Positions 16,013 through 25,294 are shown, counted from the first letter of the stretch. The stretch: 64,000 nucleotides of DNA from Sphingomonas sp. PP-F2F-G114-C0414 (GCF_003688595.1 NZ_RCWT01000016.1:55347-119346), one strand, 5' to 3'. The notes: generated by a model from the sequence alone, not told the origin. Program-made: numbers and translations.

Positions 16013-16774
16013 ATGTTCAACGCCAGCTTCAACTGTAACGTGTGCGACGCGGCCAACATTTTCAGCCCGCCTGGCGATTGGCGTGAATCGCCATCATGCA
16101 CCACATGCGGCTCATCCGTAAGAACGCGGCAACTCGTATATTGTCTGACTATGCGTTTGTTTGGAGAGGGGCGGACGCTTCCCACATTACGAGCAAATGA
16201 AATACGCGGCATTGGTCTTAGTGATTCGGAGATTTTAGCAAGTCGTTTGGTCGAATCATTCGATTATATAAATACATTTTATCATGCCGAACCTAAACTA
16301 GACATCTGCAATCCCGGTGCGGCATGGATTGGCAAGAATGACTTTCTTATCTCTAGCGACGTTTTCGAGCATGTCCCCTCGCCGGTGCAGAGCGCGTTTG
16401 ATGGCGCGTTCGCCGTATTGTCGCCTGGCGCAATCTTTGTGCTGACGGTGCCCTTCGACCAACGCTCTGCTACGACAGAGCATTTTCCCAATGCGAAACA
16501 CTTCAGATTGGTCGATTTTGACGACGAGTGGTTGCTGGTCGGGAAAACCGATGCAGGGACTTACGAAGTCCATAAGGATTTAATTTTCCACGGAGGACCT
16601 GGGACTACCGTGGAGATGCGCTTCTTCTCCCGTCAGGCGGTAATTGCTCATTTGGAGGCCGCGGGCTTCATCGATGTCCAGGTGCATGATCAGGCAGTGC
16701 CCGAATACGGCATATTTCCACCACACCATGAAGGGCTCCCTATCACGGCGCGAAAGCCGTCGCTGAACGCTTGA
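16013..16774 (+). CDS. SAM-dependent methyltransferase-like protein with N-terminal zinc finger
   Basis: A 253-aa protein. An N-terminal CxxC-x18-CxxC zinc ribbon (FNCNVCDAANIF, SPSCTTCGSS) precedes a class-I methyltransferase-like domain with FLISSDVFEHVPSPVQSAF (motif of the active-site side) and LSPGAIFVLTVPF. The classical glycine-rich SAM loop is weak (IRGIGLSDSEILA). It lies between two dead IS3 fragments. It resembles the protein at 20248-21087 in domain order, so the two may be paralogues decorating the polysaccharide. The substrate is unknown. Confidence 0.7.
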   Translation: MFNASFNCNVCDAANIFSPPGDWRESPSCTTCGSSVRTRQLVYCLTMRLFGEGRTLPTLRANEIRGIGLSDSEILASRLVESFDYINTFYHAEPKLDICNPGAAWIGKNDFLISSDVFEHVPSPVQSAFDGAFAVLSPGAIFVLTVPFDQRSATTEHFPNAKHFRLVDFDDEWLLVGKTDAGTYEVHKDLIFHGGPGTTVEMRFFSRQAVIAHLEAAGFIDVQVHDQAVPEYGIFPPHHEGLPITARKPSLNA

Positions 16775-17391
16775 GGCAGCAATGGCGCACGATTGACACA
16801 GCTGGCAGTTCACCGGCTTTTACCCGGTCGCGCAATTCGGGAGTCGGCCGACCGGCTCCCGAACATGTCGCGCAGCATCCGGCTGTGACGTCTGCAGTAG
16901 CTAGGATCACCGTCCGGCGTCCAATACGCTGCGGCCAGGGCAAGCGTCGCCCGTACACCGCGCTTGGGAGGTAGCGACAGAAATATGACCGAGGTCGGTT
17001 ATCGCTTTGCGTGTGACAACGGGCCGACAATCGCTTGCGCGATGAGTGCCTCAACGGACATCTGTTCCTATTATCGGCTGCGGCGAGACGTATCATCGAA
17101 GCATGGCCGACGGACACCGTGCGTCCGCATGGTCGCTATGGCGAAACGGCTGCTGACGAGTTTAGACGGGAAGTGGCCACCGGTCCTGTTCGTGATCATC
17201 ATGGCCGCGCTCGGATCGATAATCCACTTATCCCCGCTGTGGAGCTTCTCCGAACCAACTCAAGCATAGCCTCGGCAGCGGGTCGACAAACACACGCGGC
17301 ACTCAGTTGACCGTGCTCTCCCAGGTGTTTAGCGACTCCGTCTTGCGGCCATCGAATCAGGGGCGCGCGACGGTCAAATTAGTGGTCGAGC
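16775..17391. other. intergenic region with a second IS3 fossil
   Basis: About 600 bp without an intact gene. The left part (16800-17000) shows nothing recognisable; an IS3 fragment lies at 17023-17163. It abuts the start of the 363-aa gene, whose N-terminus may have been affected. Confidence 0.45.
17023..17163 (+). pseudogene. IS3-family transposase fragment (integrase core C-terminal part)
   Basis: The frame reads NRLRDECLNGHLFL, then ARRIIEAWPTDTVRPH and a degenerate ETAADEF. It matches the IS3/IS407 OrfB block RLRDECLNEHxF...ARxxIExWRxDYNxxRPH. The upstream catalytic DDE residues are absent, internal residues are lost, and no ends are visible. Confidence 0.8.
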
Positions 17392-18483
17392 GTGAAAAAA
17401 TTCGATGATACCGATATGACGGAATGGAGTTTCTATTTGTATAGCGCCGCCATAAATAGTCGCATGCTAAGGTTTGGTTATCAATTTTTAGGCCCTTTCC
17501 TGCTTGACTGGTATAATCGCCTTGCCTGTGCAACCCGGGGTTTGCCGACAGATACAATATATATGTTTGGTCGCGAGGGATGGAACCTCGTGCCTTTATT
17601 CAATTCTATCGAAGCCATGCGTGGCGGAGATCGTCGCCGTTACCTCTACCTCAACACATCGCGAGCCCTGCTGACCCATATTAGTCTTAGCAATCCGCAA
17701 TGTGCAGATTTCGGGTTTGAGGTTAATTTCGAGGGGACTGTCCGGCAGTTTTTTGAATCAAGGCTCGGTCTTCCGTTCGAGCTATTGGAAGCTCCAGACA
17801 TAGGCGATCAGTTTGTAAAGCTGCCGCGTGATGGCGAGTACCTGAAACAGATCTTCAATCGTCGGCGCGTCGTCGTCGAAGGATTTTCCGCAAAATCGCG
17901 TGATCTATATGAGCGGTATCTTGTCCGTAGCGGGTTCGACCTGAGCAAGCAGCATATCATATCTGATGTCGGCTTCCGTGGTACGACGCAGGCGCTCCTT
18001 TCTGCGATCTACGGATTCAACATACGCGGTTTTTATGCGTTGCTGGATCCGATAGCAGTACCGGCAGCACCCCCGCTTGCACTTGGCGCAGTCGCAGGTC
18101 TTTTTTCAGATACCCGTAGTTTTGGCGAAGGATACGCTCCGCTAGATCGCAGTCTTCTGCTGGAAGCTTTGCTGACGGCGCCATTCGGACAGATTATCGG
18201 TATCCAGGATGTTGAGCACGGCGATCCGTTTCTGTATCGCGCGGGCAGCGATGCTCAGCGCAATTTTTCGATTATCGGGGAATGCTTTCAGGGCGCGCAC
18301 AAATTTGCAATCGACAACATCGATTTGCTCGGTTCACCCGAACCCCTCATTGAAGATTTTGTCCAGTTTTTCGAAAGTTATCACGCAGCCATCGTGAGCG
18401 ATGCCGATGCTTTCAAGCCTATCTTTGCCCTTGATGACAGTTTCTTCGGAACTGACATCAACAATGCAGGACTGAAATTGTGA
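17392..18483 (+). CDS. COG5610-like protein (region that normally follows a HAD domain)
   Basis: A 363-aa protein with IYMFGREGWNLVPLFN, resembling the conserved FLxRDGxxL block that follows the HAD domain in large polysaccharide-locus proteins of the COG5610 type. HIISDVGFRGTTQALL follows later. No HAD catalytic motifs are present in this protein. The start is GTG at 17392 (a GAG lies upstream); ATG at 17416 is possible. A dead IS3 piece ends 230 bp upstream, so the gene may be the 3' part of a longer ancestor. Its end overlaps the next gene by 4 nt, and that gene does carry a HAD domain. Function unknown. Confidence 0.6.
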   Translation: MKKFDDTDMTEWSFYLYSAAINSRMLRFGYQFLGPFLLDWYNRLACATRGLPTDTIYMFGREGWNLVPLFNSIEAMRGGDRRRYLYLNTSRALLTHISLSNPQCADFGFEVNFEGTVRQFFESRLGLPFELLEAPDIGDQFVKLPRDGEYLKQIFNRRRVVVEGFSAKSRDLYERYLVRSGFDLSKQHIISDVGFRGTTQALLSAIYGFNIRGFYALLDPIAVPAAPPLALGAVAGLFSDTRSFGEGYAPLDRSLLLEALLTAPFGQIIGIQDVEHGDPFLYRAGSDAQRNFSIIGECFQGAHKFAIDNIDLLGSPEPLIEDFVQFFESYHAAIVSDADAFKPIFALDDSFFGTDINNAGLKL

Positions 18484-20333
18484 GCGATCCCATCGATTAT
18501 GCTTTCTGCCGAAAGCAACACGGTTTCCAAACCGACGAGCAGGTCCGCGATTGGTTTTCGCAGGCGACCCCACTGGACTACCGAACGTTTTCACCCAACT
18601 TCTCTCCAATCGACTATCTTGTCGAGAATGAAGACTTGGTAAAGGCCGGAGCCCATCCGGTTACACATTATCTTTCCAGCGGCCGTGCCGAAAGACGGCC
18701 GATCAAGCCGGCAACCGAGTTGCGTGGCTACGACGCTGAAAATGCGGCGACGCGTGATATGGCCCCGGCCGACGCGCGTGTCGTGATCGTCCTGCACATC
18801 TATTATCCGACTTTTGTCCCCTACTTCATATCCCGATTGCTAGCGCTTGGCGGCCTTATGTGGGATGTCATGATCTCTGCTTCGGCGGACGTCATTCGCG
18901 AGCATGAGGAAACGCTGCGTGTCGCTTTTGGCGATCGCTTGCGCATCCTGATGGAGGTCCCCAATCGCGGACGAAACTTTGCGCCGCTGTTGGTCGATTT
19001 TGCAGCTGAGTTGAGCGCTTACGACGCAATCTGTCACTGTCATTCGAAGGAATCGCTTCATTCCGGCCGGCGTCAGACGGCATGGGCCGATTATTTGATC
19101 GCCAGCCTGATCGGCTCGCAGGACGTCATGCGACGGCATGTAAATCTCATCTTGTCAGGCGCCTGCGACGTCATCAGCCCTGCGCCGTTCATCGGCATGC
19201 CGCCTTGGGCGAGCCATAGTTTGTCGAACGATGCGCATTTCACCGAAATGTGTGCCCGGCTGGGTCTGGACGGAACGACGGGGTTCATGGCTTACCCGGT
19301 CGGTGGCATGCTTTGGATGTCCAAAACGGTGCATGCCAGCTTGGCATCGATGGCGTTGAAGCATGACGATTTTCCGCCCGAGCCATCACGTCCCGATGGC
19401 GAATTGCATCATGCGCTTGAGCGTTTGATCGGGCGTCTGGCTGGGCGGAAGCAGGCGTTTTACGATCAGGTAACTGGCCGATATTGGGCGCCGGATGCGG
19501 TCTTGCGAGAGGAAGTCCGGCGCAGCGCTAATGCCGGCGATCTGCCCGAAATCATCAACGGGCACGACATCGTGACCTTCGATTTTTTCGATACATTGTG
19601 CACCCGTTCCACCGGAGACGAGGAATGGGCCAAGCGGCGTGTCGAATTCGCGATTGGCCAGAACTATCATATGCGGCGCAATGCGGTAGAAGCGCAGCTC
19701 CGCGCTGGCCTCCACCCAGGCGAGGATGTCTCGCTGCCGCTGATCGCACAAGCATTGACGCGTGAAGGCTTTATCGATGCGATCGGCGCGGTTGCGCTGG
19801 AGCGCGCGTTCGATCTCGCGACACTCGTCCCGCGACCGCAGATCGTCCACGCTTATGAACATGCCATCGAAAAAGAGAAGATGGTTCTGATCGTTTCCGA
19901 TAGCTATTATGACCAGGGGTTCATCCGGTCCTTCCTCCTCAAACACGGGATTCCCGAGCCCAAGCAGATTCTTATTTCCGCCGACGTGGGGTTACGTAAG
20001 GATCGCGGCGATTTATGGCATCATCTAGGCCGTGTTCGTGGCAACTCGCGGGGCCTGCACGTCGGGGATAATGTGCACAGCGATATCCAGAAAGCTTCAG
20101 AACAAGGCTTTTCCGGCTTCTACGTTCAGCACTGGCGGCACGAGTTGCTGCCGTTTTCGGGTTTCAGCAGAAATTTGCTGAAACGTAATCTTACTAATCC
20201 TGGCTTTGCCCGCAGCACGGATCGGGCTGCCCCGGAGGTTTTCGACGATGATCTACAAGAGCGATATTTGGACATTGTCCCCAGACGAGGGGTTAAGCGC
20301 CGCAACGTATCAAAGAATAGGGTTGCTCGATGA
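18480..20333 (+). CDS. rhamnan-synthesis-F-like domain fused to a HAD hydrolase domain
   Basis: A 617-aa fusion. Residues about 1-75 are a short module with YLVENEDLVKAG. Residues about 98-335 are an RgpF-type domain (VVIVLHIYYPTFVPYF, NRGRNFAPLL, HSKESLH, GMLWM). Residues about 360-570 are a HAD domain with DxxDT motif I (FDFFDTL, D368/D371), VSDSYY, a lysine in LRKDRGDLW and GDNVHSD. RgpF-like proteins occur in rhamnose-polysaccharide loci. The start is GTG at 18480, coupled to the previous gene. The basic C-terminus is overlapped for 86 nt by the next gene. With rmlABCD nearby, a role in rhamnan-type chain assembly is a reasonable inference. Confidence 0.8.
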   Translation: MSDPIDYAFCRKQHGFQTDEQVRDWFSQATPLDYRTFSPNFSPIDYLVENEDLVKAGAHPVTHYLSSGRAERRPIKPATELRGYDAENAATRDMAPADARVVIVLHIYYPTFVPYFISRLLALGGLMWDVMISASADVIREHEETLRVAFGDRLRILMEVPNRGRNFAPLLVDFAAELSAYDAICHCHSKESLHSGRRQTAWADYLIASLIGSQDVMRRHVNLILSGACDVISPAPFIGMPPWASHSLSNDAHFTEMCARLGLDGTTGFMAYPVGGMLWMSKTVHASLASMALKHDDFPPEPSRPDGELHHALERLIGRLAGRKQAFYDQVTGRYWAPDAVLREEVRRSANAGDLPEIINGHDIVTFDFFDTLCTRSTGDEEWAKRRVEFAIGQNYHMRRNAVEAQLRAGLHPGEDVSLPLIAQALTREGFIDAIGAVALERAFDLATLVPRPQIVHAYEHAIEKEKMVLIVSDSYYDQGFIRSFLLKHGIPEPKQILISADVGLRKDRGDLWHHLGRVRGNSRGLHVGDNVHSDIQKASEQGFSGFYVQHWRHELLPFSGFSRNLLKRNLTNPGFARSTDRAAPEVFDDDLQERYLDIVPRRGVKRRNVSKNRVAR

Positions 20334-21087
20334 GCGATCGCGCCAGCTGACGCTCGGAATTCTGCCGGTCAAACTGAACGGCTGGTGCGCCGCTTGCGAG
20401 GGGGTGCGAGCCATCGACTTCCGCTCCAATCATGCTGTCGTGGACGAAGAGCGCGGGATGATCCACCTCGCCTTTTCCGAAACCGGGGTTTGCACCACCT
20501 GTCTAGTGAACTCTCGGCAACGATTTGCAGCAGAGATTCTTCGTACTCGTCCGGCGTCGTCGCGCGTGTACATCACTGAGCACAAGACCGCCCTGCGCAT
20601 GAGACTTGCGTTGACGATCGCCGATTTGACAAGTTCAGAATATCTCGGGAACTACGAGTCCGGACAGACTGTCGACGGGATTCGGCATGAGGATTTGCAA
20701 AACCTCTCCTTCGAGTCGAGCTCGAAGGACGTCATCCTCAGCCTCGATGTACTCGAGCACGTCAATGATCCGCTACAAAGCCTTCGCGAAATCGAGCGCG
20801 TGTTAGCCCCTGGTGGCGTCGCGGTCGTGACTTTCCCCTTCTATGCAGATCGAACGACGACCGTACGTCGGTCCGAGATACGCGATGGTCAGATCGTCAC
20901 GCTGCTGCCGGACGAATTCCACGGCAATCCGCTGGGGGGCGGCAGTCTGGTTTTCTCTGAATTTTCATGGGATTTCTTGCGCACGGTTATTCAAGAGATT
21001 CCAGGCAGTCGCTTTGTCCAATATTTTTCAAGCCACGCTCTGCATCTTGGGGGTTGGCGGTTCGCCTTGTTGATCGAAAAACCGTGA
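20248..21087 (+). CDS. SAM-dependent methyltransferase-like protein
   Basis: A 279-aa protein starting MIYKSDIW. The ATG at 20248 has GGAGG 9 nt upstream and was preferred over the longer frame. It has cysteine pairs in WCAACEG and VCTTCLVNS (zinc-ribbon-like). A class-I methyltransferase part follows, with VILSLDVLEHVNDPLQSL and LAPGGVAVVTFPF. It overlaps the RgpF-HAD gene by 86 nt, so it belongs to the same transcript. Domain order is like that of 16013-16774. It probably methylates a sugar or glycan end; the substrate is unknown. Confidence 0.75.
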   Translation: MIYKSDIWTLSPDEGLSAATYQRIGLLDERSRQLTLGILPVKLNGWCAACEGVRAIDFRSNHAVVDEERGMIHLAFSETGVCTTCLVNSRQRFAAEILRTRPASSRVYITEHKTALRMRLALTIADLTSSEYLGNYESGQTVDGIRHEDLQNLSFESSSKDVILSLDVLEHVNDPLQSLREIERVLAPGGVAVVTFPFYADRTTTVRRSEIRDGQIVTLLPDEFHGNPLGGGSLVFSEFSWDFLRTVIQEIPGSRFVQYFSSHALHLGGWRFALLIEKP

Positions 21088-21091
21088 GTTG

Positions 21092-21126
21092 GGGACTGGA
21101 CTGGCTATTTGAGCCGGTCCAGCTCC
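21092..21126. terminator. bidirectional hairpin between convergent genes
   Basis: CTGGACTGGCT, loop ATTTG, AGCCGGTCCAG, with one G-T pair, extended by GGG/CCC after one mismatch. It lies 5 bp after the methyltransferase stop and before the convergent secreted-protein gene, so it could serve both. There is no clear T-run. Confidence 0.5.
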
Positions 21127-21162
21127 CGGGCTACTCCCCGCTCAGCTGGGGGTAATTGATAC

Positions 21163-22326
21163 TCAAAACGCCGCCAGACCCGAACGCTTCCACCTATCGG
21201 GCGCGGTACAGACATAAACAAAATCGGCGTCCGCTGTAATCTGTCCCGTCTCGCAGGCTGCGCTTGAGTTCACAGGCGTGCGCGGCTGTATGCGGAGTGA
21301 GGCGATCGTAACACTCGACTGACCCGCCGTAAGGATGGCGTCGCCGCGGTTATTCTCGACCACCATCGCACCTCCTCCGAAGGTCAGGCCCATGCTGTCG
21401 CCCCCAGTAGCAGCGTCCCGGCCGTAAAGGTTGCCGATGATCTTTCCCGATGCGTCATAGAAGCTGATCGTCTGCCTAGGGGCGAGGGACAGCGCTTCCA
21501 TCCTTGCATCGGGTCTTGGCGCGAGCGCTGTGCTGGAAAAAACGATGCCTTTTTCGAACTTCGCGCCATTATCGATGATACCGATCGCGGCGCTGGAGTT
21601 GGTCGTGCCGGCATAGCCCGCGCCCGCAGCAATCCATATCGCGGGAGTGATCCCGAAACCGCCGATCGCGACCGGCGACATGGCAACAGTGTCACCGAAA
21701 TTGGCGGTGTTCACTTCGATGCCGTGTGTGGTGCCGGCACCCGCGCGGCGTGTTCCCTCGAAATAACCAGCGTAACTTGTTTGCCGTTGTCCAGCTTCGA
21801 CATTGTCGTTGTTGGCTATACCGGCATAGGCGATCGACCCCTGACACCCCCCGGTACACGCATTGTCACTGGTTCGTGTTGCAGCAAGCTGGCTGATAAA
21901 GCCAGTCGATGATATCGAAACTGATTGTGAAAGTGTTGCGGAATGGGGCCGCATAAGCTCAACCCAATTGGTTGCTAGAGTATTTGAATTTATTTCTCCT
22001 ACATAGCTACGAATGAGGTGAAGATCAGCAGGAATTTTATTGTTTGGAGATTCTTTCGATGCGGTGGAATTGTTTGAATCGATCATTTGACATCGAGAGT
22101 ATCTCGATTTTACACATCGTGTATTTTGAATAGTCGCATGTTGCGTTGCATTTGAAGCATGATGCCGTAATGAGGTAGCTTTTGCCGCTGGGGGTTTCGC
22201 GGCTTGCAATGCGGAGCCTTGGTCCGTTGAAACAGCGGATGCCACAATCGGCGCGCCGTCCAAGTGCGAATGTGCTGAAGCAAGAGCCAGCACTATCGTT
22301 ATGAGAGGTTGACTGGTTGCAAACAC
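21163..22326 (-). CDS. secreted protein of unknown function
   Basis: A 387-aa protein from GTG at 22326, with AAGGA 7 nt upstream. An N-terminal signal-like stretch (FATSQPLITIVLALASAHS) is followed by a low-complexity Ser/Ala/Asn-rich region. The C-terminal domain has repeated small-residue beta segments (SYAGYFEGTRR, AIWIAAGAGYAGTTNSSAAIG, GIVFSSTALAPR, GDAILTAGQSSVTIASL) and ends ADFVYVCTAPDRWKRSGLAAF. The C-terminus resembles beta-helix or tail-fibre-like surface proteins, but I recognise no family. It lies alone between the glycan genes and rmlA. Codon use is mixed, AT-richer at the 5' end. Confidence 0.6.
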   Translation of the reverse strand: MFATSQPLITIVLALASAHSHLDGAPIVASAVSTDQGSALQAAKPPAAKATSLRHHASNATQHATIQNTRCVKSRYSRCQMIDSNNSTASKESPNNKIPADLHLIRSYVGEINSNTLATNWVELMRPHSATLSQSVSISSTGFISQLAATRTSDNACTGGCQGSIAYAGIANNDNVEAGQRQTSYAGYFEGTRRAGAGTTHGIEVNTANFGDTVAMSPVAIGGFGITPAIWIAAGAGYAGTTNSSAAIGIIDNGAKFEKGIVFSSTALAPRPDARMEALSLAPRQTISFYDASGKIIGNLYGRDAATGGDSMGLTFGGGAMVVENNRGDAILTAGQSSVTIASLRIQPRTPVNSSAACETGQITADADFVYVCTAPDRWKRSGLAAF

Positions 22327-22999
22327 ATCAGGTTCCTTTCTGGCGTGAGCCAGGGGCGTTAATCGTAAAATGATAATCGAAGTCGGAGTGCCCCGCCAGG
22401 AAGCGTACGATGCCACTCAATTGCAAGACCGTGCCTGCGAGCGCAACGAAATGACGAAGGTGGCGGACCCTGCTGCTGCTGGATCTGGCGCAGACGCTAA
22501 TCTAGCTGGGGAAGGCACGCAGCGATCGGCATCTGACTGAGGAGACTGCCACGAACTTACTGACACGATCATGCTGGGAACGGCGCTCTCCTTTTGCATG
22601 GCGAGAGCTGGCATCAGGTGATACGGGGCGTCTTATCTGGACGGGTCACTGCAACCCGCTGATGATAGCCAATCCCGATGTGCTGGATGCGTACGCAAGC
22701 AGCCCGGCACGATGCGGGTCTATCTGATCACCGAGGCGATGCGCGATGTAGCCGAGTGGGCCGATTGGCTGCGCGGGGATGCCGAACTGCGCGACCTCGA
22801 CAATCTGGGTTATGGGAGGACTCCTCCGATCCACCGTGATGTGTGAACGAGCACGGCATCAGTCGGCGTTTCGGCTGATCGATATCGTTACACGCCCGCG
22901 TCCGCCTCCTCAGGTCTTCCTGACAGCTCGGTGACCACGATAGTGTTGTTTGATCGTCAAGCGCGTACTAAGCCGGATGGACGGTTGAGGGATATAGAT
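22327..22999. other. intergenic region upstream of rmlA, possible gene remnant
   Basis: No intact gene. Two plus-strand frames look protein-like in succession: GRLIWTGHCNPLMIANPDVL (about 22630-22690), then MRVYLITEAMRDVAEWADWL in another frame (about 22710-22770) ending at a stop near 22846. They may be one frameshifted gene, but I do not recognise it. The rmlA promoter should lie in the last part. Confidence 0.35.
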
Positions 23000-23881
23000 T
23001 TGCGTAAAGGTATTATTCTGGCGGGCGGATCGGGCACGCGCCTGTATCCCCTGACGAAGGGCGTGTCGAAGCAGTTGATGCCGGTCTATGACAAGCCGAT
23101 GATCTATTACCCGCTGTCAACGCTGATGACGGCGGGTATCCGTGAGGTGATGATCATCACCACGCCGCATGATCAGGCGGCATTCAAGGCCGTGCTGGGC
23201 GACGGTAGCGACCTTGGCATGGTACTCGAATATGCCGTGCAGCCCGAGCCTGCCGGCCTTGCTCAGGCGTACCACATCGGCGCGGATTTCGTAGGGGACA
23301 AACCGTCGGCGCTAGTGCTCGGCGACAACATCTTCTACGGTCACGGCTTGCCTGACTTGCTGAACCGCGCCTCCGCTCGAGACGCGGGTGCGACCGTGTT
23401 CGGCTATTACGTCAAGGATGCGACCGCTTATGGCGTCGTTTCGTTCGACGCCGACGGCCGCGCCGAGACGATCGAGGAAAAGCCCGCGGTTCCCAAGTCG
23501 AACTATGCAGTGACCGGCCTCTATTTCTACGACGGTGATGCGGTTGCGCTGGCACGCGATCTCAAACCTTCCCCGCGCGGGGAACTCGAAATTACCGACC
23601 TCAACCGGCTCTATCTCGATGCGGGCAAGCTCTCGGTCGAGATCATGGGGCGCGGCTATGCATGGCTTGATACCGGTACGCACGGCTCTCTGCTCGATGC
23701 CGCGCTATACGTGCGCATCACCGAGGAGCGGCAGGGGCTCAAGATCGCCTGTCCCGAGGAGATCGCCTGGCGGGAGGGCTTCATCGACGACGCGCAGCTT
23801 GAACGCATCGCGGGGCCCTTACGCAAGAGTGGCTACGGCCAGTATCTGCTCGATCTCCTCGACGGCAGGGTGATCGCATGA
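23000..23881 (+). CDS. rmlA: glucose-1-phosphate thymidylyltransferase
   Basis: The 293-aa enzyme makes dTDP-glucose from glucose-1-phosphate and dTTP, the first step to dTDP-L-rhamnose. The signature KGIILAGGSGTRLYPLT lies at the N-terminus, followed by KQLMPVYDKPMIYYPLS, LVLGDNIFYG and YAWLDTGTH. The TTG at 23000 was chosen because GAGGG precedes it and it gives the usual family length (about 290 aa). The frame is open upstream to a GTG at 22931. The stop overlaps the rmlC start (ATGA), so rmlA, rmlC and rmlD form one operon. Confidence 0.95.
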   Translation: MRKGIILAGGSGTRLYPLTKGVSKQLMPVYDKPMIYYPLSTLMTAGIREVMIITTPHDQAAFKAVLGDGSDLGMVLEYAVQPEPAGLAQAYHIGADFVGDKPSALVLGDNIFYGHGLPDLLNRASARDAGATVFGYYVKDATAYGVVSFDADGRAETIEEKPAVPKSNYAVTGLYFYDGDAVALARDLKPSPRGELEITDLNRLYLDAGKLSVEIMGRGYAWLDTGTHGSLLDAALYVRITEERQGLKIACPEEIAWREGFIDDAQLERIAGPLRKSGYGQYLLDLLDGRVIA

Positions 23882-24423
23882 AGTTCCTTGAAACCGCCAT
23901 CCCCGGCCCGATCATCGTCGAGCCTGCCGTGTTTGGCGACGATCGCGGCTTCTTCATGGAAAGCTGGAACGCCACTAAGTTCCGCGACGCCGGGCTCGAC
24001 CTGGCTTTCGTGCAGGACAATCACAGCCGCTCGTCCAAGGGCGTATTGCGCGGCCTGCACTTCCAGAACCCCAATCCGCAGGGCAAGTTGGTGCGCGTCG
24101 CTGCCGGCGCGGTGTGGGACGTGGCGGTCGACGTGCGGCGGTCCTCGCCGTATTTCGGCAAATGGGTCGGCATCGAGCTTTCGGCAGCGAACAAGCGGAT
24201 GTTCTGGGTGCCGCCAGGCTTTGCGCACGGTTTCCTGACGCTCGAGGACGGTACTGACTTCCTGTACAAATGTACCGAGTTGTACGACCCGGCGAGCGAA
24301 CATTCGCTGCTGTGGAACGATCCTGCGATCGGCATCGACTGGCCGCTGGACGGCATCGAGCCCAAGCTTTCGGGCAAGGACGTCGCCGGCAAGCCGCTCG
24401 CTGAGATCGAGGGCTTCGCATGA
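23878..24423 (+). CDS. rmlC: dTDP-4-dehydrorhamnose 3,5-epimerase
   Basis: A 181-aa cupin-fold epimerase acting on dTDP-4-keto-6-deoxyglucose. It has DDRGFFMESWN, FVQDNHSRSSKGVLRGLHFQ with the catalytic His, KLVRVAAGAVWDVAVDVR, FWVPPGFAHGFLTL and the catalytic-Tyr-region FLYKCTELYDP. Its length is normal. ATGA overlaps join it to rmlA and rmlD. Confidence 0.95.
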   Translation: MKFLETAIPGPIIVEPAVFGDDRGFFMESWNATKFRDAGLDLAFVQDNHSRSSKGVLRGLHFQNPNPQGKLVRVAAGAVWDVAVDVRRSSPYFGKWVGIELSAANKRMFWVPPGFAHGFLTLEDGTDFLYKCTELYDPASEHSLLWNDPAIGIDWPLDGIEPKLSGKDVAGKPLAEIEGFA

Positions 24424-25277
24424 AGGCGCTGATCGTCGGCAGCAAGGGCCAACTTGGCCGCGGCCTTGCCATGACTGCGCCCGAGGGTGTCGAGATCGTC
24501 GGGCATGACATCGACACGCTCGACATCACCGACGCCACCAGCGTCGATGCGGCGGTCGCAGCGGAAAAGCCGGATCTGATCCTCAACGCTGCCGCTTACA
24601 CGGCGGTCGACAAGGCCGAAAGCGACGAGGACACGGCCTACGCCGTCAATGCGACTGCGGTGGGCCTGCTCGCCGATGCCGCCAGCACGCACGGCGCGCG
24701 GCTGGTGCATGTCTCCACCGATTTCGTGTTCGATGGGCAGACCGGCACACCCTATGCGCCCAGTGCCGCCACCAACCCGCTCGGCGCCTATGGCCGCACC
24801 AAGCTCGCGGGTGAGCAACTGGCGGGAGACAGCGCGCTAATCGTACGCACCGCCTGGGTCTACGCACCAACCGGCGGTAATTTCGTGCGCACCATGATTC
24901 GATTGATGAACGATCGATCCGAGGTACGCGTCGTTGCCGACCAGATCGGCACGCCGACCTATGCACCCGGCCTTGCCGCTGCCTTGTGGACAATGGCTGA
25001 TAAGCAGGTCACCGGCATTCACCACTATACTGATGCCGGTGCAGCGAGCTGGTACGATTTTGCCGTCGCGATCCAGGAGGAGGCGCTTGCTGCTGGCCTG
25101 CTGTCAAAGCAGGTGCCGGTAATCCCGATCGGCACCAGCGATTTCCCGACGCCGGCTCAGCGGCCAAGCTATTCGGTACTCGACAAGACGTCGACCTTTG
25201 TCGCGCTCGGCGGTCCAACGGCACACTGGCGCACCAACCTGCGCACGATGATCGCGGGGATCGTCGTGCACGGCTGA
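24420..25277 (+). CDS. rmlD: dTDP-4-dehydrorhamnose reductase
   Basis: A 285-aa short-chain-fold reductase giving dTDP-L-rhamnose. The nucleotide-binding start is ALIVGSKGQLGRGL. NAAAYTAVDKAESD, VHVSTDFVFDG, YGRTKLAGE (the Y-x3-K pair) and VRTAWVYAPTGGNFVRTM follow. It is the last gene of the rmlA-C-D operon. It is convergent with rmlB, with a hairpin between them. Confidence 0.95.
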   Translation: MKALIVGSKGQLGRGLAMTAPEGVEIVGHDIDTLDITDATSVDAAVAAEKPDLILNAAAYTAVDKAESDEDTAYAVNATAVGLLADAASTHGARLVHVSTDFVFDGQTGTPYAPSAATNPLGAYGRTKLAGEQLAGDSALIVRTAWVYAPTGGNFVRTMIRLMNDRSEVRVVADQIGTPTYAPGLAAALWTMADKQVTGIHHYTDAGAASWYDFAVAIQEEALAAGLLSKQVPVIPIGTSDFPTPAQRPSYSVLDKTSTFVALGGPTAHWRTNLRTMIAGIVVHG

Positions 25278-25294
25278 TCATGCGGCGTTCTGCC

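Noticed and set aside
22646..22850. A frameshifted gene reading GRLIWTGHC... and MRVYLITEAM...
   Set aside because: The frames look protein-like, but I cannot recognise a family or join them with confidence, so it is mentioned only in the gap entry.
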